Shown: positions 28,230-37,735, counted from the first letter of the stretch. The stretch is 64,000 nt of DNA from Sphingomonadaceae bacterium (GCA_021732525.1 JAKFUU010000032.1:52464-116463); one strand, 5' to 3'. Notes: generated by a model not told the origin, from the sequence alone. Made by a program: numbers and translations.

Positions 28230-28251
28230 AGCCTTCATTCACCGAAAAATA

Positions 28252-28284
28252 AAAAGGCCGGAAGGGAGACTTTCCGGCCTTTTC
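28252..28284 (+). terminator. Rho-independent terminator of groESL
   Basis: AAAAGGCCGGAA and TTTCCGGCCTTTT form a GC-rich stem around GGGAGAC, followed by a T-rich stretch, 23 bases after the groL stop. As the next gene is convergent, the A/T-flanked hairpin may serve both directions. Confidence 0.88.
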
Positions 28285-28310
28285 TTGTGATAAAATCACA
28301 TGCGCGATTT

Positions 28311-28727
28311 TTAAGGATTAGCGACTTGTGATTGCGATAGTGCTTTTCGGTTTTCCCGTTTCAGATCGGCAATACGGCGGCCCAATAAAGCGGAAAGTTG
28401 ACCAACCGAACGAACCGCTGCCAATTCCTCCTTGGAAATCAGAAGTTTGATTTCTTCTGCCTCGGCTTCGAAGAAAATGGCGGGGAGTTTGGCATCGGCG
28501 GCGGGCCATTCTTTGTGAAAACCATCGCGGTGATAAAATCGCGTTTCATAAGAAAGGCTGCGCATATAATCCTTCCACTCGCTGCGCATGCCGATAATAC
28601 CGTGGGTAACGGCGCATAAGGCGCATTGATAAGTCGATGGTGCGAATAGCTTATGCGCCGAATCCATTATGCCATTGATAAATCCGCCATCGGCATTGTA
28701 GACAAACACCAATTTTTCTCGGTTCAT
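28311..28727 (-). CDS. Uncharacterised conserved protein with CxxC motif
   Basis: A 138-residue protein starting at the ATG at 28727 (MNREKLVFVYNADGGFINGI). It shows the order YNADGG, DSAHKLFAPSTYQCALCAVTHG and EWKDYMRSL; I recall this pattern from a widespread small family sometimes labelled GTPase without nucleotide motifs. The CALC pair could bind a metal or form a disulfide. No signal peptide or membrane segment is seen. It stands alone between groL and an NTF2-like gene. Confidence 0.72.
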   Translation of the reverse strand: MNREKLVFVYNADGGFINGIMDSAHKLFAPSTYQCALCAVTHGIIGMRSEWKDYMRSLSYETRFYHRDGFHKEWPAADAKLPAIFFEAEAEEIKLLISKEELAAVRSVGQLSALLGRRIADLKRENRKALSQSQVANP

Positions 28728-28941
28728 TTTATAAATCCTGTTACAAGTCGGCCTCCTGTTCGCCTGACTGCGTGCATTTGTTACGATCGGATACAATACT
28801 TTCATTCAGTCGTTTTGATATTCAGCATTCTGTTTTCAAAAACATGGGTCATTCAGTGGCCGCGTGGATCGATTAACCGGTGTCCGCTTTATCGGATTAC
28901 GCTTTAACGCCGCCGGTAGATCCGGTTCTTTTGGTTTGGGT

Positions 28942-29343
28942 TTAAGGTTTTATTTTCTCCAACATCTCGGCCATTTTTTGATGGACGATATTGATGGCTT
29001 TTAACGGGCGGATCATGACCTTGAAATGCGTAATCAATCCCGCATCGTCGCAAGTTACCATGTCCACACCGTTGATTTTAACGCCGTCTATTTCGGTTTC
29101 AAATTCCAATATGGCACTGTTTTTGCTTGGATTGCCGCTATGCCATTCACCGATATAGCGGAAGTTTTCATTGCCCAATATTTGCCCTGCGCTGATGAGA
29201 TAGGCGGCTGTGATCTTTTTACCACGTTGCGGCGTATGCACGACAGGGCTTTCAAAAACACATTGCTCATGCAGCACCGCAGCGATTGCGGATGCATCTT
29301 TATTGGCAACGCGGTGCCAAATTTCGGCGGGATTTTGCATCAT
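28942..29343 (-). CDS. NTF2/SnoaL-like domain protein
   Basis: A 133-residue protein with the SnoaL-like cone fold pattern: a helical start (AEIWHRVANKDASAIAAVLHEQCVFESP), then strands including ILEFETEIDGVKINGVDMV and GLITHFKVMIRPLKAI. Such proteins may be isomerases, hydratases or ligand binders, and no specific function can be given. It begins 1 base before the stop-to-start junction with the upstream hydroxyacid dehydrogenase, so the two are likely one operon. Confidence 0.82.
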   Translation of the reverse strand: MMQNPAEIWHRVANKDASAIAAVLHEQCVFESPVVHTPQRGKKITAAYLISAGQILGNENFRYIGEWHSGNPSKNSAILEFETEIDGVKINGVDMVTCDDAGLITHFKVMIRPLKAINIVHQKMAEMLEKIKP

Positions 29344-29344
29344 T

Positions 29345-30289
29345 TCAGTAGCCTAAATCGAGATTGACCAGCGGCTCCAATATCTCACCCTTTCGATAGC
29401 GCGCCAGATTTTCGAGAAAGCGGGTCGCCGATCGTTGGAACATCTGCGTTTGTGCGCGGCCCGACAAATGCATGCTGATATGCGCGTTTTCGGTCCGCCA
29501 TAATGCATGGTCGCCGGGCAATGGTTCGGGCGTGGTGACGTCGAGAAAAGCGCTGGCAATGACCTTATTGTGAAGCGCAGCGATCAACGCATCCTGATCG
29601 ATCACCGAACCGCGCGCGATATTGATCAGCGTTGCGGCTGGTTTCATCGCCGCGAGTTCCGCCGCGCCGATCATGCCGTCGGTTTCCGGCGTGGCGGGCA
29701 CGGCAAGGATGACCCAGTCAAACTCGTTCAGCCGCTCGCGCCATTCATGGGGCGCAAGCGTGCCCCGCCCGGCGCTGCGGCGCACCGCCGTTACATCAAC
29801 GCCAAAGGGCGTCAGCCGCTCTTCGACCAGCTTGCCAATCGCGCCGTAACCCAGCAGCAACGCTTTCGACCCATACAGCTCCACCTTGCCCGGTGCATCC
29901 ATCAACCATTCGCGGCGGTCGGCGGCGCGCACAACTTCGCGGTAACCCTTGGCGACGGTGAGCATCGCCATCACCACATATTCGGCGATGGTGACGGCGT
30001 TGATACCCGCGCCGTTGGTCACAATCGTGCCCTGTGTTTTCAATTGTGCGAGCGGCATTCCGTCCACCCCGGCATAAATGCTGTTGAGCCATTTGAGATT
30101 GGTCGCGGCGGAAATTACCTCACACATTTCGGCCTTGTCATACATATCGAACCAGCCGATGTCGGCCATCGGCGCGAGGGCAAGCCCTTCTTCCTTCGAC
30201 ATATACCAGTGCGGTTCGATCCAATCGGGCAGATGCGGTTCGACCAGCGAGCGGATGAGCGCGGCGGCGACAAATTTAATTTTGGTCAT
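29345..30289 (-). CDS. D-2-hydroxyacid dehydrogenase family protein
   Basis: A 314-residue NAD(P)-dependent dehydrogenase. The Rossmann motif LLLGYGAIGKLVEERL at mid-protein, the INIARGSVIDQDALIAAL segment with the catalytic Arg, LDVTTPEPLPGDHALW with the Glu, and NAHISMHLSGR with the His match the family, although the usual Pro before His is Met. It would reduce 2-keto acids or the reverse; the substrate is unknown. The start is the ATG at 30289; the frame is open upstream into the next gene. Confidence 0.88.
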   Translation of the reverse strand: MTKIKFVAAALIRSLVEPHLPDWIEPHWYMSKEEGLALAPMADIGWFDMYDKAEMCEVISAATNLKWLNSIYAGVDGMPLAQLKTQGTIVTNGAGINAVTIAEYVVMAMLTVAKGYREVVRAADRREWLMDAPGKVELYGSKALLLGYGAIGKLVEERLTPFGVDVTAVRRSAGRGTLAPHEWRERLNEFDWVILAVPATPETDGMIGAAELAAMKPAATLINIARGSVIDQDALIAALHNKVIASAFLDVTTPEPLPGDHALWRTENAHISMHLSGRAQTQMFQRSATRFLENLARYRKGEILEPLVNLDLGY

Positions 30290-30785
30290 GGGGCGGCGGC
30301 TTTCTGTTATCCGAAGATTGATAATGATCGAGCATCGGCGGACGGTGCAGACATTGGGCAAAATCAAACGGCCGCATTACCAACGGCGGGACATGCGCTG
30401 CGGCCGGATGACGGGGATTAAGATAAATCACATCCGCTTCGGGCAAAACCTTGGACCGGATGGCGGCGAGCAGCGACCGGCGGCTGCCGAGCCATTCACC
30501 GATGAAATCACGGGTGCTGGCTTCGTCAAAATCGGGCGCCCGTTCGGGAATGGCATCCACTTCGGTCCAGCCAAGGACAAAATCGTCGGCAATGCCTTGA
30601 AGATCGGCGGGTTGATAGCGCAAAGCGATCAGCACCGCGAGCGCGGCCTCGCTGGCCAAGCTTGCGACGGCATGACCCGGCGGGGCATAGCGTGCGCCAT
30701 ATAGCTGCGCACCGAGCCCGTCGAGCGCGACAAAGGGCGCGCGGGTCAACCGCCAAAGCCTCACAAATCGATCCGCCAATCCCAA
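30276..30785 (-). CDS. Uncharacterised protein
   Basis: A 169-residue protein without a motif that I recognise. It has an amphipathic start (MGLADRFVRLWRLTRAPF), a middle rich in Ala and Asp, and a His/Pro-rich tail. Codon use looks like that of its neighbours. Its start overlaps the end of cysS by 25 bases and its end overlaps the start of the dehydrogenase by 14 bases, so it is read as part of a compact operon cysS-this gene-dehydrogenase-NTF2-like. Confidence 0.65.
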   Translation of the reverse strand: MGLADRFVRLWRLTRAPFVALDGLGAQLYGARYAPPGHAVASLASEAALAVLIALRYQPADLQGIADDFVLGWTEVDAIPERAPDFDEASTRDFIGEWLGSRRSLLAAIRSKVLPEADVIYLNPRHPAAAHVPPLVMRPFDFAQCLHRPPMLDHYQSSDNRKPPPHDQN

Positions 30786-32281
30786 CCCAAGGGATCGCCG
30801 TCCATCACCTCTACGCCCTTGGCAATTAAATCGTCGCGGATGCGGTCGGAGCGCGCGAAGTCCTTCGCGGCGCGGGCAGCCTTGCGGGCGGCGAGGGCGG
30901 CTTCGATTTCGGCTTCGGTGATCGTGGCGGTGATGGGTCGGATGCGCAGGTCGGCGCGGGTGAGGGTGAGGAGGTTTAGGCCGAGGACGGAGTCCATTTT
31001 AGCGATGGCATCAAGCTTCGCTCTCGGTTCTTCATTCTTCAACGACAAAGCCCATTCGATGCTTGTGACGGCTTCTGGCGTATTGAGATCGTCAAACAAC
31101 GCTTCTTCAAATCGCATTGATCCTACCTTGCGGATTTCAATACCAATGCCTGCGTCACCCTGAACTTGTTTCAGGGTCCATTTTTCCGTTTCAACCGTAG
31201 GCTCGTTAGGCAGGATGGATGCTGAAACAAGTTCAGCATGGCGGGCTTTGAGAGCGGTAACCCCCATCACCATCCGTTTGAGCCGCACAAACGCCGCCTG
31301 CAACCCCTCCCAGCTAAATTCCAGCTCGCTCCGGTAATGCGCCTGCAGGCACATTAGGCGGTAGGCGAGGGGGTGGAAGCCCTTGTCGATGAGCAATTGC
31401 AGGCGCAGAAACTCGCCCGATGATTTGCTCATCTTGCCGCCGGAATCTTTGCCGCTCCGGTCGATCAGGAAATTATTATGCATCCAAATTTTTGCGCCCG
31501 AATGGTCGCAATCCCCATGTGCTTGGTTCTGCGCAATCTCGTTCGGGTGATGGATTTCGCGGTGGTCGATGCCGCCGGTGTGGATATCAAACGGATGGCC
31601 AAGCAGCTCCTTGCTCATCACGCTGCATTCCAGATGCCAACCGGGAGCGCCGCGGCCCCATGGGCTATCCCACTCCATCTGCCGCGTTTCGCCCGCCGGG
31701 CTTTTGCGCCATATGGCAAAATCGGCGGCATGGCGTTTGCCATCAACGTCCTCAATCCGGCCTTCGCCATCCTCAGTAACCGCGCGGGCAAGGCGGCCAT
31801 ATTCACGCACGGTCGAGATGTCGAAATAGAGACCGCTTTCCAGTTCATAGCAATGTTTTTCGGCAATTGCCGTGCCCCATGCGATCATGGCCTCGACATA
31901 TTCGGTGGCGCGCGGATGCTGCACTTTGCAGATGTTGAGCCGCGCCAGATCGGCCTCAAAATCCGCCTGGTAAAAGGCCGCGATATCCCACGCGGTTTTG
32001 CCCTGCGCCGCGGCGGCCTTTTCCATCTTGTCATCACCCGCATCTGCGTCGCTGGTCAAATGCCCGACATCGGTGATATTGATGACATGGGTGAGCTTAT
32101 AGCCCTTGTAACTCAGCACTCGGCCCAATGTATCGGCAAAGACATAAGCACGCATATTGCCGATATGCTGATAATTATACACCGTCGGGCCGCAGCTATA
32201 GACGCGCGCCTCGCTTTCGTGGACGGGTTTAAACGCTTCGATCTGCCGCGTCAGGCTGTTAAAAAGTTTAAGCTCACTCAT
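30761..32281 (-). CDS. cysS: Cysteinyl-tRNA synthetase with an in-frame repeat insertion
   Basis: A 506-residue class I tRNA synthetase that charges tRNA-Cys. The SCGPTVYNYQHIGNMRAYVF start with the HIGH-type motif, the zinc ligands in LECSVMS and THTGGIDHREIHHPNE-like segment, and GGKMSKSSGEFLRL with the KMSKS loop are intact. It is longer than usual because about 33 residues (HAELVSASILPNEP to LKQVQGDAG) encoded by a palindromic repeat lie between the catalytic part and the C-terminal helical domain (EEALFDDLNTPEA). The frame is kept, so the enzyme is probably functional. Confidence 0.95.
   Translation of the reverse strand: MSELKLFNSLTRQIEAFKPVHESEARVYSCGPTVYNYQHIGNMRAYVFADTLGRVLSYKGYKLTHVINITDVGHLTSDADAGDDKMEKAAAAQGKTAWDIAAFYQADFEADLARLNICKVQHPRATEYVEAMIAWGTAIAEKHCYELESGLYFDISTVREYGRLARAVTEDGEGRIEDVDGKRHAADFAIWRKSPAGETRQMEWDSPWGRGAPGWHLECSVMSKELLGHPFDIHTGGIDHREIHHPNEIAQNQAHGDCDHSGAKIWMHNNFLIDRSGKDSGGKMSKSSGEFLRLQLLIDKGFHPLAYRLMCLQAHYRSELEFSWEGLQAAFVRLKRMVMGVTALKARHAELVSASILPNEPTVETEKWTLKQVQGDAGIGIEIRKVGSMRFEEALFDDLNTPEAVTSIEWALSLKNEEPRAKLDAIAKMDSVLGLNLLTLTRADLRIRPITATITEAEIEAALAARKAARAAKDFARSDRIRDDLIAKGVEVMDGDPLGWDWRIDL
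31150..31247. repeat. Palindromic repeat, family D, inside cysS
   Basis: CTGAACTTGTTTCAG (31160-31174) and CTGAAACAAGTTCAG (31222-31236) are perfect 15-base inverted copies. Each also folds on itself (CCTGAACTTGTTTCAGG). The segment makes up the extra residues of CysS. Elements with this core are common between genes in alphaproteobacteria, from general knowledge. Confidence 0.85.
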
Positions 32282-32364
32282 AGCAAATGCCGATGCGCGA
32301 AGCAGCGCGCTACGTCAAGCCTCGGCTTATAGGGCGCCTATGGCGCGCAAGAAAATAAGATTTT

Positions 32365-32416
32365 AAGCCGGGAAGAGGTTTGTTCCGCATTCCGCCACTC
32401 TTTTTCTTCCCGGCTT
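32365..32416. terminator. Long-range hairpin, possible terminator
   Basis: AAGCCGGGAAGA and TCTTCCCGGCTT are perfect 12-base inverted arms around a 28-base loop, in the gap between the nitroreductase stop and cysS. A run of T follows on the plus strand, but the nearby genes are on the minus strand, where the T-run is poor. The role as terminator is uncertain. Confidence 0.4.
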
Positions 32417-32426
32417 TTTTACATTA

Positions 32427-33101
32427 TTATTCGAAACCTTCCCACCTTACAACATCGCTCACCTGCACCCGCGGGACATCGAAATTATTCACCGCAGCCT
32501 CCGCATCGCGATATCCAATCGCCATGCCGCAGAAAAAGATATGCTCATCGTCAATGCTCAGCAATTCGCGCATATACGTGCCATACATTGCCCAGATTTC
32601 CTGCGCGCAGCTATCAAGGCCTTCCTCACGCAGCAGCAGCATGACGGTTTGCAACCACATGCCCATATCGCTCCATTGCGGCGGCCCCATATATTTGCGG
32701 GTATAGGTGAAGAGCTGGACGGGCGCACCGAAACTGTCCCAGTTTTTTGCCATTTGGGCGATCCGCCCCGCGCTGTCCTCCCGCGTCAGCCCCAGCGCAT
32801 CAAACATCGCCTTGCCCACGGCGCGGCGTTGTTCTTCGTAGCGGCCATCGAGGCCCCTGGGATAGATATCATATTCGCCGCCTTCGCCCAGCGGCGCGGT
32901 GGCGGCCTTTGCCTTTATCGCGGCGGTGATGCGGGCAAGTTCGTCGCCGGTTACAATCACCGCGCTCCAAGGCTGCGTATTGCCGCCCGACGGGCTGCGC
33001 TGAGCCTTTTCGAGCACACGGCGCAGGGCCGCCTGTTCAACGGGCTTATCCACAAATTGCCTTACTGAACGGCGGGATTGGACGGCTTGGGTTACATTCA
33101 T
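32427..33101 (-). CDS. Nitroreductase family protein
   Basis: A 224-residue FMN oxidoreductase. SRRSVRQFVDKPVEQAALRRVLEKAQRSPSGGNTQPW at the N-terminus carries the FMN-binding Arg/Ser residues, and the C-terminal IFFCGMAIGYRD segment is also typical. Such enzymes use NAD(P)H to reduce nitroaromatics or quinones. The length matches the family. It stands alone upstream of cysS on the same strand with 145 bases between. Confidence 0.92.
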   Translation of the reverse strand: MNVTQAVQSRRSVRQFVDKPVEQAALRRVLEKAQRSPSGGNTQPWSAVIVTGDELARITAAIKAKAATAPLGEGGEYDIYPRGLDGRYEEQRRAVGKAMFDALGLTREDSAGRIAQMAKNWDSFGAPVQLFTYTRKYMGPPQWSDMGMWLQTVMLLLREEGLDSCAQEIWAMYGTYMRELLSIDDEHIFFCGMAIGYRDAEAAVNNFDVPRVQVSDVVRWEGFE

Positions 33102-33265
33102 GGTCGTCTCTTAATATGGGGATACCCCCGACTCATCATATTTTTACGCGGCATAGGCAAGCATAAACACGGCCGTTCATCGCTTGCTCATTATGGTTAA
33201 TATAGCATCACAATGCGACTCGCCTGCGGCATAAGCATTTTCGATAATTTTTCGAATGGAGAGAG

Positions 33266-33601
33266 ATGATGTTAAAATTTGCGCTCATAATGCTCGCGGC
33301 GATTGGTAGCCTTATGCTCACCGCACCGGCCGAGGCGCGGCCGCACCATCGCGGCCATAGCAGTGTTGTGGTTAAATTTGGATCGGGCGGGCATTTTGGC
33401 CACCGTTCCTTTCGCCATCATAACAGCTTTCGCAGCAATGATTTTCGTTTTCGCCATAACGGTTTTCGGAATCATAACGGTTTCCGGCATAACGGCTTCC
33501 GTCGACACGGCAGTTTTCGGCATGGCGGCTTCCGCGGCCACAATGGCTTCCGCGGCCATAGTGGCTTCCGCCGTCATGGCGCCTATCGCGGCCGTTATTA
33601 G
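33266..33601 (+). CDS. Secreted His/Gly/Phe/Arg-rich repeat protein
   Basis: A 111-residue protein with a signal peptide (MLKFALIMLAAIGSLMLTAPAEA) and a mature part built of short repeats of the type RHNGFR, RNHNGFR, RHGGFR and RGHNGFR. About a fifth of the mature residues are His and it has almost no Cys or acidic residues, so it is strongly basic and could bind metals or a polyanion. GGAGAG precedes the ATG pair at 33266/33269. No known family is recognised. It is convergent with cobT, 17 bases apart. Confidence 0.8.
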   Translation: MMLKFALIMLAAIGSLMLTAPAEARPHHRGHSSVVVKFGSGGHFGHRSFRHHNSFRSNDFRFRHNGFRNHNGFRHNGFRRHGSFRHGGFRGHNGFRGHSGFRRHGAYRGRY

Positions 33602-33618
33602 AGCGCGATCCGCTGCCG

Positions 33619-35436
33619 CTATTCCTCGTCAAATAATCCCGCAAGCTGTTCGATCATCGTGCCGCCCAATTGTTCGGCGTCCATTATGGTGACCGCGCGC
33701 TTATAATATCGGGTGACATCATGGCCGATGCCGATGGCGATCAGCTGTACCGGGCTGCGGGTTTCGATCATTTCGATCACTTTGCGCAAATGCTGCTCCA
33801 GATAGCCGCCATTATTGACCGAAAGCGTCGAGTCATCGACCGGTGCGCCGTCGCTGATCACCATCAATATCCGGCGGTCTTCGGCGCGGGCGATCAACCG
33901 GCTGTGCGCCCATAACAATGCCTCGCCATCGATATTTTCCTTCAGCAGCCCTTCGCGCATCATCAGGCCGAGGTTGCGGCGGGCATGGCGCCAGGGCTCG
34001 TCGGCTTTTTTGTAGATAATATGGCGCAAATCATTCAACCGTCCGGGCATTGCGGGCCGGCCCGCATTCAGCCAATCCTCGCGCGCTTGCCCGCCCTTCC
34101 ACGCGCGCGTGGTAAAGCCCAATATCTCAGTCTTCACGCCGCATCGCTCCAATGTGCGCGCCATGATATCGGCGCTGATCGCCGCAATGCTGATCGGCCG
34201 GCCGCGCATCGACCCTGAATTGTCGATCAGCATGGTGACGACGGTATCCTTAAAATCGGTTTCGCGCTCCATCTTGTAGGACAGCGAGCTGCCCGGCGAG
34301 ACGATCACGCGGGCCAGCCGGGCGGCATCAAGCATCCCTTCTTCCTGATCAAAATCCCAGCTACGGTTCTGCTGCGCCATCAGGCGGCGTTGCAATCGGT
34401 TGGCAAGTTTTGTGACCACCGATTGCAGATTTTCAAGCTGCTGATCAAGATAGGAGCGTAGCCGGTTCAGCTCGTCTTCATCGGCGAGATCGGGTGCCGT
34501 TATGGTTTCGTCGTATTTTTCCGACCAGATCTTATATTCAGATTGCGGCAGGTGATCCCAATTGCGGCGTTGCGGGGCGGCGGGCTGTATGCCGTCATCC
34601 CCCATGTCGCCATCCGCACCTTGTTCGTCGTCCATTTGGCTTTGATCGTCGTCGCCTTCTTGCTCTTCGCCGTCGCCATCTTGCGGCTGCGCGCGGGCAT
34701 CCGATGCGCCGGTTTCGGCGTCGCCATCATCGGCCGTATCGCTGTCATCCTGATCCTGCTCGCTATCATCTTCATCGCCGGATTTATCGTCATCGCTCGG
34801 CTCCATATCGCCGTCGGTCAGCTTTAGATGCGCCAGCATTGAACGGGTGATTGCGGCAAAAGCGGCCTGGTCATCGAGCGCCATGGTCAACGCATCCAGA
34901 TCGCTCGCGGCATTGTCCTCAATCCAATTGCGCAGCATATTGACGCCCGGCGACGCGATATCGGGAACCGGCTGTCCGGTGAGCCGTTGCCGCACGATCA
35001 GCGATAGCGCGGTCGAAATGGGCACTTCGTCCGCTGTTTGGGCACGGGCAATCGGATCGGTGCGCAATCTCAACGCGAGCGCTTGGCTTAAATTGGCCGC
35101 CACCCCCGCCATAGCCCGCGCACCCAGCGCCTCAATGCGGGCCTGTTCAATCGCATCAAAGGTGGCCCCGGCGATGGCTTCGCTGGGCCGTGCGGCGGCG
35201 TGGCGCGCGGGGCTATGATGCTTGAGTTTTAGCGCAAAACTATCGGCAAAGCCGCGCGCCTGCGCCACTTGATCGGCGGGCAGGTTGCGGCCTGGCATCG
35301 GCACCTTGAAATTCTTGCCCGCCTGCGCCGGAATATCGGCGGTGAAGGCCAGCTCGATCTCCGGCTCCTTCGCCAACGCGCGCGCCGTGCCGGTGAGGAC
35401 ATTTTTCAAGGCATCAAGGGGTGATGGGTCGGACAT
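33619..35436 (-). CDS. cobT: Cobaltochelatase-type subunit CobT
   Basis: A 605-residue protein of the CobT family. It has an N-terminal helical part, an extremely acidic middle (about residues 210-285, runs of Asp, Glu and Gln), and a C-terminal von Willebrand A domain with the MIDAS motif [11 protein letters not shown]. CobT partners CobS in the AAA+ chelatase that loads cobalt via CobN. The cobS gene lies 3 kb upstream on the same strand, with a toxin-antitoxin pair and a PBP gene between. No cobN is present here. Confidence 0.95.
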   Translation of the reverse strand: MSDPSPLDALKNVLTGTARALAKEPEIELAFTADIPAQAGKNFKVPMPGRNLPADQVAQARGFADSFALKLKHHSPARHAAARPSEAIAGATFDAIEQARIEALGARAMAGVAANLSQALALRLRTDPIARAQTADEVPISTALSLIVRQRLTGQPVPDIASPGVNMLRNWIEDNAASDLDALTMALDDQAAFAAITRSMLAHLKLTDGDMEPSDDDKSGDEDDSEQDQDDSDTADDGDAETGASDARAQPQDGDGEEQEGDDDQSQMDDEQGADGDMGDDGIQPAAPQRRNWDHLPQSEYKIWSEKYDETITAPDLADEDELNRLRSYLDQQLENLQSVVTKLANRLQRRLMAQQNRSWDFDQEEGMLDAARLARVIVSPGSSLSYKMERETDFKDTVVTMLIDNSGSMRGRPISIAAISADIMARTLERCGVKTEILGFTTRAWKGGQAREDWLNAGRPAMPGRLNDLRHIIYKKADEPWRHARRNLGLMMREGLLKENIDGEALLWAHSRLIARAEDRRILMVISDGAPVDDSTLSVNNGGYLEQHLRKVIEMIETRSPVQLIAIGIGHDVTRYYKRAVTIMDAEQLGGTMIEQLAGLFDEE

Positions 35437-35484
35437 AGCTGCGCAGCGTTAAGGGTAAAATGCCGCCGATAGAAGCCTTAAAAT

Positions 35485-37680
35485 TTATCGCCGCTCCGGC
35501 GGGTTTGCGCGGGGCCGGATATCAATGCCGTCATTGCCGATCGTCACATCTACCGGCGTTTGGCCAATTTCGGTGCTCACGGTCACGCCATTTTCTCGGT
35601 TTATCCGAATATCGGTATTTTCCAAATCAATGGGTATGTCGGGCAGGTCCGGCAGGTCGAGCGGTTCGATTTCGCCGTCAGGATCGGGTGAGGAAGCGGG
35701 CTTGGGCTGGGTTTGGTTGCGCGCGGACGGCGTGCCCTTCACCGCCTGCGCCATAAAGTCGCGCCAAATACGCGCCGGAAGGCCGCCGCCGCTGATACCG
35801 CGCAGCGGGCTATTGTCATCATTGCCCACCCACACGCCCACCACCAGATCGCCGGCATAGCCCACATAAAGCGCATCGCGGTTATCCTGGCTCGTGCCAG
35901 TTTTGCCAAAGCTGGCGATGGAAAGACGCGCATTGCGGCCCGTTCCATCTTTCACCACCGCGCGGAGCAAATCCTCCATCATTGCATGCTGCGTTTTGCT
36001 CAGGCTGCGGCGCGGATGGACGAAAGATTCAAACCAGCCGGGTTTCTGCGCCTGAAAAGCCGATGGTGTGATCGGGCGGTTATTGGCGGCAATCCCGGCA
36101 TAGGCGGCGGTCAGTTCCAGCAAGGTCACTCCCGATGTGCCGAGCGCCAGGCTGGGATCATCCTTGGCGAGCGGGCTGCCAATGCCCAGATCGCGCGCCG
36201 CGCGCAGCACCGCATCGCTGCCGAGCCGTTGATACAGCCGCACCGCCGCGACATTGGAGGAGCGCGCAAAGGCTTCGCGCAGCGTGATTTGCCCGCGATA
36301 ACGTTCACCGCTGTTTTTGGGACGGTAGCTGCCGCTTTCAATCGGGCTGTCGTCGATCAAGCTATCCGGCGTCATCCCGCTGCGCAGGGCAGCGAGATAG
36401 ACGAATAGTTTGAATGTCGATCCCGGCTGACGCCGGGCCTGTGTTGCGCGGTTAAAGGCCGAGCTTTTATAGCTTCGCCCGCCGATCATCGCCACCACCT
36501 CACCATTGCGCCGCATCGCCACCAAGGCGACCTGCGCATTGCCCAGCGGCGCGCGGCCAACGGCGCGGCGTGCGGTATCTTGCAGCCGCGAATCGAGCGT
36601 GGTTGCGATGGTTTGTTTGGCATAGCTTTGTTCGCTTTTGTCGCGCGCCTGCGGCATCGCCCAATCGGCAAAATAGGTTCCGCTGGGCAGGTTGCTTTTC
36701 AACCGCACATCGGTGCGTGCCGTCGCCACGCGGACGGCCTGCGCCTCGGTCAGATAGCCCGCGGCGACCATGGCATTCAGCACCATACGCGCGCGCCTTG
36801 CGGCATTTTTGGGGTGCTTGGTGGGGGCAAGGCGCGACGGTGCCTGTACCACGCCCGCCAGCATCGCCGCCTGTGCCAAGGTCAGATTTTCGGGCTTGCG
36901 GTAAAAATAATGCAGCGATGCCGCGCGCAGCCCATAGATATTTTCGCCAAAATAAACATTGGAAAGATAGCGCTCCAATATCTCATCCTTCGACAGACGC
37001 GCCTCCAGCCAAAAAGATATCAGCAACTCGCGCGCCTTGCGGGTCATCGTCTGTTCGCTGTTCAGGAAGGTAAATTTGGCCAATTGCTGCGTGATCGTGC
37101 TGCCGCCCTGCGTTCGGTCGGTGGTCAGATTATACCAAGCGGCGCGGGCAATGCCGCGCGGGTCGACGCCCCAATGCGAATAAAACCGCCGATCTTCAAT
37201 CGCCAGAAAGGCCTGCGGCACATGCGGCGGCAGCTTTTCCATTTTGACGGGCAGGTCGACAATTGCGCCATTGCGGGCAATCGGTTGGCCGTTGCTGGTG
37301 GTGAGCGTCAATTGCGGCGGAACGATCGGCTGCAAAGATTTGGACAGCGGCGCAGTGAGCGCGAGCCAGATAATCAGCAGCGCGAATGTTAAGAATGATG
37401 CGGCGATGCCCCGTTTAATCCAAAACCATTTGCGCGATTTTGGTTTTGCCGGAGCAATATCTTGGCCCAGCGGCTCGCCTTGTGGGTAAGACGGGGTGGG
37501 GTGATTTTTCGGCGTAGTATGCGGATCATAATCCGGGCCATAATGCGCAAATTCGTCACGGTTCCAGCCGATCTGCTCGGCTTCCGACAGCCGCCGGGCG
37601 CCAAAGGGCCAGCGCAAAAACCACGGGCGGCGTTTCTGAACGCCGGATTGCGGAGCGGTGGGGGAGGTAAAATCATCCAT
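35485..37680 (-). CDS. Penicillin-binding protein 1A family (class A PBP)
   Basis: A 731-residue bifunctional peptidoglycan synthase. A cytosolic N-terminus of about 95 residues is followed by one membrane helix (GIAASFLTFALLIIWLAL), a GT51 glycosyltransferase domain (AIEDRRFYSHWGVDPRGIARA, GGSTITQQLAK) and a transpeptidase domain with SxxK (PGSTFKLF), SSN and KTGTSQ motifs. The C-terminus is a short acidic/proline-rich tail. It acts at the outer face of the inner membrane. It lies 48 bases upstream of cobT. Confidence 0.95.
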   Translation of the reverse strand: MDDFTSPTAPQSGVQKRRPWFLRWPFGARRLSEAEQIGWNRDEFAHYGPDYDPHTTPKNHPTPSYPQGEPLGQDIAPAKPKSRKWFWIKRGIAASFLTFALLIIWLALTAPLSKSLQPIVPPQLTLTTSNGQPIARNGAIVDLPVKMEKLPPHVPQAFLAIEDRRFYSHWGVDPRGIARAAWYNLTTDRTQGGSTITQQLAKFTFLNSEQTMTRKARELLISFWLEARLSKDEILERYLSNVYFGENIYGLRAASLHYFYRKPENLTLAQAAMLAGVVQAPSRLAPTKHPKNAARRARMVLNAMVAAGYLTEAQAVRVATARTDVRLKSNLPSGTYFADWAMPQARDKSEQSYAKQTIATTLDSRLQDTARRAVGRAPLGNAQVALVAMRRNGEVVAMIGGRSYKSSAFNRATQARRQPGSTFKLFVYLAALRSGMTPDSLIDDSPIESGSYRPKNSGERYRGQITLREAFARSSNVAAVRLYQRLGSDAVLRAARDLGIGSPLAKDDPSLALGTSGVTLLELTAAYAGIAANNRPITPSAFQAQKPGWFESFVHPRRSLSKTQHAMMEDLLRAVVKDGTGRNARLSIASFGKTGTSQDNRDALYVGYAGDLVVGVWVGNDDNSPLRGISGGGLPARIWRDFMAQAVKGTPSARNQTQPKPASSPDPDGEIEPLDLPDLPDIPIDLENTDIRINRENGVTVSTEIGQTPVDVTIGNDGIDIRPRANPPERR

Positions 37681-37735
37681 CGGCGCTGTGTGTTATCAAG
37701 ATAAGACGCGGGATGCGAGACAAAATTTTGACGGG

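Noticed and set aside
33272..33577. An Ala/Met/Val-rich minus-strand frame opposite the His-rich repeat protein
   Set aside because: The plus-strand frame has a signal peptide and a ribosome-binding site; the reverse repeat is its mirror.
36580..37392. A 270-codon plus-strand frame opposite the PBP1A gene
   Set aside because: Arg/Gln/His-rich shadow of the glycosyltransferase domain, without a ribosome-binding site or family pattern.
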